Assembly (NCBI RefSeq): GCF_002077945.1
Contig: NZ_LVYD01000062.1
Coordinates: forward strand, 1-32,176
Reading direction: 5' to 3'
From: Niastella vici
Lineage (GTDB): Bacteria; Bacteroidota; Bacteroidia; Chitinophagales; Chitinophagaceae
DNA: 32,176 bases
Below are positions 1 through 7,247 of this stretch, piece after piece. The notes under the pieces were generated by a model. That model had not been told where the DNA came from and ran no database searches. It saw only the letters and a list, made by a program, of their open reading frames with translations. Numbering within the stretch: the stretch's first letter is position 1; each line of letters begins with the position of its first letter. Position numbers and translations under genes: made by a program.

Positions 1-24
1 GGCGCCTCTTACTTTTGAGACGCC
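1..24 (-). terminator. Hairpin downstream of the SusD gene, possible terminator
   Basis: Positions 1-8 and 17-24 pair over 8 bp (one G-U when read on the minus strand) around an 8-nt loop. It lies about 55 bp past the stop of the minus-strand SusD gene, where a terminator or inter-operon hairpin would be expected. Any U-tract would lie left of the window, so termination cannot be confirmed. Confidence 0.35.
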
Positions 25-78
25 TTCTTGCAGCTGTTATCAATGTTAGTATCGTTGACCGTAGAACGAAAAGATCTA

Positions 79-1737
79 TTACCAGCCGTTATTCTGCATG
101 CTTGCCTGCATATCGGCCGGGTACAACAGGATCTGGTTGGTTGGGATCGCCGATAAATAATTCTTTGGATCGGTAAATGTGCGGTTGCTGGTATAAGGCG
201 TAATATAGCCCTGCGCATTTCTTTTAACAGAAGTGTTGGCCGGTACTTTTGCGCCGAGGAAAATATCAGGGTTTTTGTTGCTGTCCATATAGGTGCCTTT
301 TTTCCAGCGCATCAGGTCCTGGTAACGGAAACCATCCATCATCAGTTCTACGCGCCGTTCCCGGCGTATTTCCCAAATGAGCGAGGTTACGTCGGCATCT
401 TTTTTAGTGTCGGTAAAACCGGGGTCCTGGTGGCCGGCCAGTGTAAGGGCGGCTACCCCTGCACGTGCCCGCAGCTTATTGATCGTATTGTCGAGGTCGG
501 CCTGTGTAAGCGTGTATACGCCCAGGTCATCGAGCTCGGCAGCTGCTTCTGCATAATTCAGGTATACTTCCGATAAATAGAACAACGGCGCATCGGTAGT
601 ATTGGTGTTAATGCCGGTGGCAATTGATTTCAACGTATTGGTATCGGGTAAGAATTTGGTTACGCGATAACCGGTGGTTGCGGTAAAGCCGCCTTTTGTA
701 TGGCCCAGATAATAGAGATACGTTGTATCAATTGACAGGCGTAATCTTTTATCGCGGTTGGCCAGCACTTTGTTGAAGTCATCATCGCCCTGGTACTGCG
801 CAGAGATAGAGATGGGTTTGCCATCGCTGCACAGGTACGATTCCACTGCCGATTTGCTGAGGCCACTGATGGCGCTGCTGCTGTACAGGTAGGCAATAGT
901 AGAATGCATCAGGTAGGTAGGTTCATATCTTTTATACAGGATCACCTCTTTATTGCCTGCCAGGTTATCAGCATTGTAAATTCCCTGATAATTGGCGCCC
1001 AGTACGTATGGCCTTGCCAGCAATGCCTGGGCAGCCGATTTGGCTTCGGTCAGGTATTTGTCGGCATCGGGCAGGGTGAGCTCTGTATGGTATTTACGGT
1101 ACGTACCTTCAAACAGGCAGATCCTTGATTTCAACGCCAGGGCTGCATCCCTGTTTACGGTGTTGGTGAGGTCGGCCACACGGATATTAGTAGCCGCAAA
1201 GTTGAGATCGGCCAGTACACTGTCCATAACCATTTTGCGGGGATCGCGGGGCTTGTAGATGGATGCGCTATCCGTAAACTCGAGTGAATGGCTATACCAG
1301 GGTACATCGCCAAAGGTTTGTACCAGGCGCCAATATTGAAGGGCCCTGAACATCCGGGCAATTCCTTTCCAGTGATTCTTTGCTTCATCGTTCATGGCCA
1401 CCCCGTCAATGCGTTCGAGCATGATGTTGGCTTTTCTTACGTTCGAGAACGACCAGTCGCCATTGGTTGCCGGTGTGGTTTGTGCATATTGCGAAAAAGA
1501 AGACGCACACTGGTCATCGGTGAACGTGGTAAAATAAAAATCGCCGTTGGTGCTACTGCCGTTGCCAAAGCCGGGGAACATGTTATAGAATTCCCAGGCA
1601 TAGGTGCGCACGCTGTTCTCATCTTTCCAGAACTCGGGATCTGTCAATGCATCCGGGTTGCTTACATCAACATATTTTTTACACGATGTAGCTGCCAGCA
1701 GCAACAGCAGATACAAAATGACTTTATTAAATTTCAT
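79..1737 (-). CDS. SusD/RagB-family outer-membrane nutrient-binding lipoprotein
   Basis: A 552-residue surface lipoprotein that acts as the substrate-capturing lid of a SusC channel. The N-terminus is a lipoprotein signal peptide: a Leu-rich core followed by AATSC with Cys19 as the acylation site, then KKYVDVSNPDAL, the usual start of mature SusD proteins. The early helical region (FWKDENSVRTYAWEFYNMF) and the C-terminal RRERRVELMMDGFRYQDLMRW motif, followed by a terminal section with LLYPADM, are standard SusD/RagB signatures. The length is normal for the family. It begins 20 bp after the SusC gene stop, so the two are surely co-transcribed. The substrate cannot be read from the sequence, and no glycan-degrading enzyme is visible on this side of the window. 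The family call is firm; the ligand is unknown. Confidence 0.95.
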   Translation of the reverse strand: MKFNKVILYLLLLLAATSCKKYVDVSNPDALTDPEFWKDENSVRTYAWEFYNMFPGFGNGSSTNGDFYFTTFTDDQCASSFSQYAQTTPATNGDWSFSNVRKANIMLERIDGVAMNDEAKNHWKGIARMFRALQYWRLVQTFGDVPWYSHSLEFTDSASIYKPRDPRKMVMDSVLADLNFAATNIRVADLTNTVNRDAALALKSRICLFEGTYRKYHTELTLPDADKYLTEAKSAAQALLARPYVLGANYQGIYNADNLAGNKEVILYKRYEPTYLMHSTIAYLYSSSAISGLSKSAVESYLCSDGKPISISAQYQGDDDFNKVLANRDKRLRLSIDTTYLYYLGHTKGGFTATTGYRVTKFLPDTNTLKSIATGINTNTTDAPLFYLSEVYLNYAEAAAELDDLGVYTLTQADLDNTINKLRARAGVAALTLAGHQDPGFTDTKKDADVTSLIWEIRRERRVELMMDGFRYQDLMRWKKGTYMDSNKNPDIFLGAKVPANTSVKRNAQGYITPYTSNRTFTDPKNYLSAIPTNQILLYPADMQASMQNNGW

Positions 1738-1757
1738 CTGTAAATTTTTTAATTTGT

Positions 1758-4700
1758 TTAATAAGTGATCTGCAGACCGAATGAAAATTGCCGGCTGAAG
1801 GGGTAGGTTCTGCCCGTAAAATTCAAACCGCCATCTGTGATCTCCGGATCTATCGGTGCACCCACATTCGAAATTTCTGCCAGGTTCTGCCCGCTTATAT
1901 AAAACCTTAATTTCTGCACTTTATACTTGCTCAACAGGTCGGCAGGTAAGGTATAGCCAATCGATACATTTTTTAACCGGCAGTATGCCAGGTTCAGCAG
2001 GTATTTCGATTGGGGGTAGAAGTTATTGCTGCCGTTTAACAGACCGCCAATAGTACCGGTTTGGTTGTTGGGGTAGGGAGTAGGGTACTTCGCATTCGGA
2101 TTGTCGGGCGTCCAGTAGTCAAGTTGATTGGCATACAGGATATCAAGGCTTTGGTACATGGGCAATATGGTATTACCAATGCCCCACCAGCTGCGTTTAC
2201 CCACACCCTGAATAAAGATGTCTACATCGATGCCCTTCCAGCTGCCGCCAATACGGGCATTATACAAATAACGGGGTTGTGTATTGCCTATCACTTTCAG
2301 ATCGCCATGATCTGCAAGGGTCATTTTACCCCCGTTAATAGCTTTGTCGCCGTTAAGGTCTTTGTACTTAATATCGCCAGGTCCGTAAGAGAAGTTGCCG
2401 CTTTGTAATTTACTTTGTGCAGGCGTTTCTCCTTTAAAGATCCAGTTGTCGCTGGCATCCTTTCCTGAAAAATCGTCTTGTGTAAAATAACGTTCTGTTT
2501 CAAAGCCCCAGATCTCACCATAGGTTTTGCCAACGTAGTTCGATGAGCTCACGATCGACATACTGGGGTTATCCCATTTTGTAAATACAGTCTTGTAATC
2601 ACTGAAACCAATGGTACCATATAAGGCAATGTCTTTGCCAATGGTATAATTGGCATCGATGTTTATTTCATAACCCCGGCTGCGGAAGTTACCTGCGTTG
2701 ATCTGCGGACCCGAAACGCCATAGGTTGAAGGAACGCTGGCGCTTTGGATCATCCCTTTGGTATTGCGTTCGAACCAGTCAACGGTAATGCCTATATGAT
2801 TGTCGAGTATGCGCGCATCAACACCGAAATCGAGCGTGTTCACCCGTTCCCATTTTAATGACTTCGCAACAGATTTGGGTTGTGTAATGCTTTGTGCATA
2901 AGTACCCGAACTGGTTAACCAGTTTACCTGGGTGCCGGTCATAATTTGCTGATAAATGCTTACACCGGATAAGCTTACATCCTGGTTGCCCAGCTCGCCA
3001 TAAGAAGCACGCAGTTTAAGGTCGTTTACATAAGGGCTGGCAAATTCCATAAACTCTTCCTGGCTAATGCGGTAACCGGCCGAAACAGAGGGGAAGAAAG
3101 CCCAGCGGTCCTGCGGCGGAAACAGCGAAGAACCGTCGTAACGGCCATTCAGCTCGAGCAGGTATTTTTCTTTGTAGTCATAGTTGATTCTTCCAAAATA
3201 ACCGGCAAATGCTTTTTTACCATGACCGTTCTGGCTCCAGCCTACAGGTACGCCGCTCGATGTAGCGCCACCGGTAAAATCACCAGAGGCGTTGTTGAAA
3301 TCGGGCTGGGTGGGGTCAAGCATCCCTTTGCGGGTTAAATAGTAGTTGATGTTCTCATTGTCTTCGGCGTTGATACCGCCAATCACTTTCAGGTTGTGGT
3401 CGCCGAATTTATCGGTATAGGTAGCAAAGGTGTTCAGGGTATTAACCTTTAAACGGCCGGTGTAATACGTTACGTTGTTTGAACCGCTTGAGATATCGCT
3501 CAGGTTCAATTGGCCGGCCGTCCAGTAATCCCATGCTATAACCGGCCCGCTCGATTCGCGGCGGATGCCGTTATCGCGGCCAATGGTATAATCGGCCCTG
3601 ATGTTTAATTTCTTGCTCAGCTTAATGGTTGCGCCAAGGTCAATCCGTTGATAATTATCGCTGAGCTGGCTTTTGCTGGCGGCCGCCATGTAAGCCGAGT
3701 TGGTGCGGAAATATTTACCCTGGTAAGTGCCATAAGGGAAGTAGGAGCCCCAACGCCAGAAATAGTACCAGTAGTTCTGGTATTCATACGGGTAATCGTA
3801 TTCGAAATTGCGGTACATGGTTTTGGCACTCACATCGAGCCAGTCGGTTACGGAGGCATTGATGCCGGCTGTAATATTGTATTTCTTTACCTGGTCGGGA
3901 TTCATTTTCATGATACCGCCATCGTTGCTGTAACCGGCCGACAGGTAATAGTTGATTTTTTCGCTACCGCCCGAAATGTTTATGTTGTGCAGTTGTGAGA
4001 AGGTATAGTCTTTCAGCATTTCCTTCTTGGGGTCCCACACTTTGTAGAAGTAGGTGCGGCCGTCGGAACCAATATCCCAGTCTTCCCCTTTCACCATTTC
4101 TAATCCATTCTTGCCCGCATAATTTTGCTTCCAGTTAATGACCCCTTTCTTTAAGGTCAGCAGGTTCATCCCAAAGGTTTCGGGGGTGAGCTTGGCCCTT
4201 ACTGCGGCATCGTTCAATGCCTGTAATTCATATTCGGGATCGGCAAAGTCGGGCAGTATGGTAGGTTTGTTCCAGCTGAAGTTATTGGTGTACGAGATGG
4301 TTGCCTTTTGATTTTTGCGGCCCGATTTTGTTTTGATCAATACCACTCCAAAAGCCGCGCGGGCCCCGTAAATGGAAGCAGAGGCCGCATCTTTCAGTAC
4401 AGAAATGCTTTCAATGTCCTGTGGATTGATGATAGAAAGATCGTCTGTTTGCACATTATCTACCAGTATCAGCGGGCGGCTGGCGCCGTTTATTGAGCCT
4501 ATACCGCGAATGGTTACACTGGCGCCTGCGGTTAAACCTCCGTTACCATATTGAATGGTTAAACCCGGTACAATACCCTGCAAAGCTTTTGTGGGATCGT
4601 TAAGGGGTTTGCCGCCAAAGGTTTTGTTTACATCAACGGTTGCCACGGCGCCGGTAAGGTTTACTTTCTTTTGGGTGCCATAGGCAACTACCACTACCTG

Positions 4701-5012
4701 GTCTAATGATGCAGCTGAGGATCCTTCGAGCTCAATTTTATAGGAGGTGGTACCGGCAACAAGCATTATGCGTTGTGTTTTAAAACCGGTATGCGAAACT
4801 TCGAAATACGTGTCATCACCCAGTTGAAGGGTGAATTTGCCATTGAGATCGGTGACCGACCCTTTTTTACTTTTGTCGGTGATTACGTTAGCTCCGGCAA
4901 CGGGGGTGTTAGTTCCTTTGTCGTAAACTTCCCCGCTGATCGTTTGCCCAAATGCAGCGCTGATAAAGCTGCTGCATAGTACAAGCAGTGCAAGGAAACA
5001 GGCTTTTCTCAT
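1758..5012 (-). CDS. SusC/RagA-family TonB-dependent outer-membrane transporter (no STN domain)
   Basis: A 1084-residue TonB-linked beta-barrel that imports a nutrient, probably an oligosaccharide or peptide, together with the SusD lipoprotein encoded next. A signal peptide (about residues 1-22, cleavage near AFG/Q) is followed by a carboxypeptidase-regulatory-like beta-sandwich (about 24-97, ISGEVYDKGTNTPVAGANV). Next come a TonB-box-like stretch (about 103-115, LDQVVVVAYGTQKK) and the plug domain with GLTIQYGNGG, VTIRGIGSINGASRPLILVD and SISVLKDAASASIYGARAAFGVVLIKT. The rest is barrel, ending in an aromatic-rich strand (FSFGLQITY). Unlike the receptor at 23227 it has no STN signalling domain, which fits control by the DeoR-type regulator just upstream rather than a sigma/anti-sigma pair. 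A run of A residues precedes the start codon on the minus strand, typical of Bacteroidota initiation sites. Confidence 0.96.
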   Translation of the reverse strand: MRKACFLALLVLCSSFISAAFGQTISGEVYDKGTNTPVAGANVITDKSKKGSVTDLNGKFTLQLGDDTYFEVSHTGFKTQRIMLVAGTTSYKIELEGSSAASLDQVVVVAYGTQKKVNLTGAVATVDVNKTFGGKPLNDPTKALQGIVPGLTIQYGNGGLTAGASVTIRGIGSINGASRPLILVDNVQTDDLSIINPQDIESISVLKDAASASIYGARAAFGVVLIKTKSGRKNQKATISYTNNFSWNKPTILPDFADPEYELQALNDAAVRAKLTPETFGMNLLTLKKGVINWKQNYAGKNGLEMVKGEDWDIGSDGRTYFYKVWDPKKEMLKDYTFSQLHNINISGGSEKINYYLSAGYSNDGGIMKMNPDQVKKYNITAGINASVTDWLDVSAKTMYRNFEYDYPYEYQNYWYYFWRWGSYFPYGTYQGKYFRTNSAYMAAASKSQLSDNYQRIDLGATIKLSKKLNIRADYTIGRDNGIRRESSGPVIAWDYWTAGQLNLSDISSGSNNVTYYTGRLKVNTLNTFATYTDKFGDHNLKVIGGINAEDNENINYYLTRKGMLDPTQPDFNNASGDFTGGATSSGVPVGWSQNGHGKKAFAGYFGRINYDYKEKYLLELNGRYDGSSLFPPQDRWAFFPSVSAGYRISQEEFMEFASPYVNDLKLRASYGELGNQDVSLSGVSIYQQIMTGTQVNWLTSSGTYAQSITQPKSVAKSLKWERVNTLDFGVDARILDNHIGITVDWFERNTKGMIQSASVPSTYGVSGPQINAGNFRSRGYEINIDANYTIGKDIALYGTIGFSDYKTVFTKWDNPSMSIVSSSNYVGKTYGEIWGFETERYFTQDDFSGKDASDNWIFKGETPAQSKLQSGNFSYGPGDIKYKDLNGDKAINGGKMTLADHGDLKVIGNTQPRYLYNARIGGSWKGIDVDIFIQGVGKRSWWGIGNTILPMYQSLDILYANQLDYWTPDNPNAKYPTPYPNNQTGTIGGLLNGSNNFYPQSKYLLNLAYCRLKNVSIGYTLPADLLSKYKVQKLRFYISGQNLAEISNVGAPIDPEITDGGLNFTGRTYPFSRQFSFGLQITY

Positions 5013-5045
5013 AAATTTTTTTTTTAGTTAGTAGGAAGTGCAATG

Positions 5046-5065
5046 GTGCCTGGCTTTACAGGCAC
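5046..5065 (-). other. 7-bp hairpin between the DeoR gene and susC
   Basis: GTGCCTG at 5046-5052 pairs perfectly with CAGGCAC at 5059-5065 around a 6-nt loop. It lies in the 102 bp gap between the regulator and the receptor gene. No U-run follows on the minus strand, so it is not a clear terminator. It could attenuate or stabilise a deoR-susC transcript, or terminate weakly between the genes. No -7 box (TAnnTTTG) was found between it and susC. Confidence 0.35.
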
Positions 5066-5114
5066 GGGTGTTAACAATGAACCGGGGTCATGCTTTTTTT
5101 GAGGGCGTGTTTGG

Positions 5115-5864
5115 TTACAGCACCTGAATACCGGCGTCGATGTACGGTTTTAATACCGGCGAATCGGGCGGTAATTCGGTGATCAATATGTCGATGTCTG
5201 AAATGTTGCAAATATGAATGGGCTGCAGGGTGTTGATCTTTTCTGAAATGGTGCAGCAAACGACCTTTTGCGATGAATCGATCATGATCTTTTTCAGCTG
5301 GGCTATTTCCCAGTCGTTCTCGGTAGTGCCGCGTTTGATGTCGATGGCATTGATGCCGAGGAAACACAGGTCGGCATTAATGTTTTTGATCTTGGCAATG
5401 GCTTCTGCTCCGATCGTGATCTTGGCATTTTTTGATACCCGGTCGCCGATCATGATCACCTCAATATTGGGATGCATCATGTATTCGAGAATGGCGGGTA
5501 TACTGCCCGAAATAAAGGTGGCTCGTAAAGAAGGTGGAAGGGCCCGGGCCATTTCAATGATGGTGGTACCGCCGCTGGTGAGCACGAACATGCCGTTTTG
5601 AATGAGTGCGGCTGCTTTTTCGGCAATGATCCGCTTCTGATCCTGCGAATACACGCTCAATCCCGAATAAGTGATGTCGTTAAAGGAATGGGAAAGGGCG
5701 CCGCCATGGACTTTTATGAGTTTGCCTTCTTCTGATAATTCCTGCAGATCGCGCCGGATAGTGTCTTCCGATACCCGGATCTCGTGACTAAGCAGGGATG
5801 ACAATACTTTGTTGTGCAGGTTCACCTGGTGCAGGATATATGCCTGACGCTCTTTTTTCAGCAT
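5115..5864 (-). CDS. DeoR-family transcriptional regulator
   Basis: A 249-residue cytoplasmic regulator. The N-terminal winged helix (about residues 3-58) carries the family signature VSEDTIRRDLQELSEEGKL followed by KVHGGA. The C-terminal DeoRC sensor domain (about 75-230) shows SGGTT (97-101), the phosphate-binding loop shared with ribose-5-phosphate-isomerase-like folds, and later GINAIDIKRGTTEND. Members normally repress sugar catabolic genes until a sugar phosphate binds. It lies 102 bp upstream of the SusC/SusD pair on the same strand, so the simplest reading is local control of that pair by an intracellular phosphorylated sugar derived from the imported substrate. The ligand is not deducible. 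The start ATG at 5862-5864 lies a short distance behind a good -7 box. Confidence 0.92.
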   Translation of the reverse strand: MLKKERQAYILHQVNLHNKVLSSLLSHEIRVSEDTIRRDLQELSEEGKLIKVHGGALSHSFNDITYSGLSVYSQDQKRIIAEKAAALIQNGMFVLTSGGTTIIEMARALPPSLRATFISGSIPAILEYMMHPNIEVIMIGDRVSKNAKITIGAEAIAKIKNINADLCFLGINAIDIKRGTTENDWEIAQLKKIMIDSSQKVVCCTISEKINTLQPIHICNISDIDILITELPPDSPVLKPYIDAGIQVL

Positions 5865-5884
5865 ATCTGGTTAGTTGGTTCGCT

Positions 5885-5892
5885 CAAATATA
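5885..5892 (-). promoter_or_regulatory. Candidate -7 box (TATATTTG) of the DeoR gene
   Basis: On the minus strand this reads TATATTTG, an exact match to the Bacteroidota -7 consensus TAnnTTTG, ending about 20 nt before the start codon. TTTG sequences lie 15 and 25 nt further upstream (5908-5911 and 5918-5921). Neither has the ideal spacing of about 19 nt, so only the -7 element is supported. Confidence 0.5.
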
Positions 5893-6051
5893 AACTGAAA
5901 TGTAGCACAAATGCGCACAAAGTTGATTAAATGTGGATGAAATTGGCCAATATGGCGATAAAACGAGCATTATTTTTTAATTATTGCGGTTTTGTGCAGT
6001 TATTCGATATGTAGAATGTAAAAGGCGGGCTCGATAAGAAGATATCCGCAC

Positions 6052-6180
6052 GACTGGGATTCTGGGATTATTGGGATTATTGGGATGTATGGGAAGTTGG
6101 ATGTTTGGATTCTGGGATTATTGGGATGTCTGGGACATCTCTTATCCCAAACATCCCCATATCCCATTATCCCAGTCCGG
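6052..6180. repeat. TGGGAT-rich direct and inverted repeat block
   Basis: A 21-bp sequence at 6057-6077 recurs exactly at 6107-6127, 50 bp later. The right part (6143-6178) is approximately the reverse complement of the left parts: ATCCCATTATCCCAG against CTGGGATTATTGGGAT. Transcribed in either direction, this would fold into a long imperfect hairpin. It resembles the intergenic palindromic repeats common in Bacteroidota genomes. No coding content was found. Confidence 0.7.
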
Positions 6181-6211
6181 TTTGGTTGTGGTTTGGTTGT
6201 GGTCGTATTGT

Positions 6212-6242
6212 GGTAATATTGGGTGGTAAAGCCAATATTACC
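6212..6242. repeat. Perfect 11-bp inverted repeat
   Basis: GGTAATATTGG (6212-6222) and CCAATATTACC (6232-6242) are exact reverse complements separated by 9 nt. No T-run follows on either strand, so it is not an intrinsic terminator. It could be a protein-binding palindrome or an RNA stem-loop. Confidence 0.6.
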
Positions 6243-6590
6243 CTACTATTAAGGCAACCAAAAGGAGCAGACAAGAAGAGGTAACCAGATGTAATGAAAG
6301 GGAGATGCGGAGGTAACATGACCTAAAGAAAAGGAGAAGAATACCTAAGCAGGAGGTTAAGAACAGGTAACCAGGGGGAAAGAAATGATTTTGTTGATAT
6401 TGGAGATCAACATATTGCGAAACCCTGAGGTAACCACGAGGTAAAGAAGCGCTGAACTGCGCTACCCGGCTTCGTTCCGGGGCCGTACCTGGAGCGTACC
6501 TGCACTACCCATTTCCCAGGCAAAGGGGTAGTAAAAGGGTAGTGTTTGGGTAGTCAAAAAGTGGGGCAGTAACGAAGGTGGTACCTGGCC

Positions 6591-7049
6591 TTACTTCAAC
6601 GCAAACCTGATCGTCAACGCAAAGGCATCCGCAACAAAATTGATCTTGGGAAGAATGTCGAGCTCAGGCTTCCAGTCTAATGAAAGATTCACCGGCGCAT
6701 TGGTGAACTTGTAATCAAGACCTGCAATACCGGTTGGACCAAAATACGTATCGCCATCCTGAAAGCCTACATACACACCACCGCCATAAAACCAGCTCAG
6801 GCCCGGCGTATTGAACTTGTTGTGTATCTCAATTAAACCACCCAATCCAAAGCGGTTGCCCCAGGCTACCAATGCCTCAATAGCCGTTTTATCGGTGGCA
6901 AAATATTTGGCCGAAATGGCGCTGCTTAAAGTGGGGGATGAGTTGCTGAGCCTTACACCGGCTGCAAACCGGTAGTCCTGCGCCTTGGCGCGCTGGCACA
7001 GGATCATACTTAGTAATATAACGGGCAGGGTTATGGAGATCCTTTTCAT
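6591..7049 (-). CDS. Small exported outer-membrane-type beta-barrel protein
   Basis: A 152-residue protein with a clear signal peptide (MKRISITLPVILLSMILC, then QRAKA/Q as the cleavage zone). The mature part of about 128 residues alternates aromatic/hydrophobic and polar residues in strand-like segments (RFAAGVRL, TAIEALVAWG, GLSWFYGGGVYVGFQDG, AGLDYKF, VNLSLDWKPEL, ADAFALTIRFALK) and ends in a strand typical of outer-membrane barrels. This matches small eight-strand OmpW/opacity-like proteins of unknown role in Bacteroidota. It is flanked by about 200 bp on the upstream side and by the repeat mosaic downstream, so it is probably its own transcription unit. No specific function can be assigned. 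Confidence 0.8.
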   Translation of the reverse strand: MKRISITLPVILLSMILCQRAKAQDYRFAAGVRLSNSSPTLSSAISAKYFATDKTAIEALVAWGNRFGLGGLIEIHNKFNTPGLSWFYGGGVYVGFQDGDTYFGPTGIAGLDYKFTNAPVNLSLDWKPELDILPKINFVADAFALTIRFALK

Positions 7050-7247
7050 CTGAAAAACTTTTTTTGATCTTCAATGAATAAATACAATCTCTACAAACAG
7101 CTATCCGGGTATCCATAGTTCCCTTCTGCTCAACCTAACCGTTACAGCTGGTGTATTGATCAATGGTGGTAAGTTAAAAACGAAAATAGTGCCAAAGCTA
7201 TTGATTAACTGGCTGTTAAAGCCCGGCAACCCTTTTTTAACTTATAA

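Larger units (their letters stand above)
5865..6590. other. Gene-free 726-bp interval rich in short repeats and palindromes
   Basis: I see no protein-coding or RNA gene here. From left to right it holds the deoR promoter region (to about 5950); a TGGGAT-rich direct and inverted repeat block (about 6052-6180); an 11-nt tandem duplication (6181-6202); a perfect 11-bp hairpin (6212-6242); a purine-rich stretch on the plus strand (about 6249-6390) carrying spaced AGGTAAC words; a 7-bp hairpin (TGTTGAT 6392-6398 with ATCAACA 6406-6412); and a GGGTAG-rich stretch (about 6500-6555) in which CACTACCC (6503-6510) is the inverse of GGGTAGTG (6537-6544). It lies downstream of the small envelope gene and upstream of deoR. 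Confidence 0.6.

Noticed and set aside
1288..1743. A 151-codon open frame on the plus strand opposite susD.
   Set aside because: Antisense to a clear SusD gene, with no recognisable domain and glutamine-run composition mirroring the signal-peptide codons of susD; treated as a shadow.
6250..6450. Small coding gene in the purine-rich stretch.
   Set aside because: All frames are short and interrupted, with no plausible start and composition unlike neighbouring genes.
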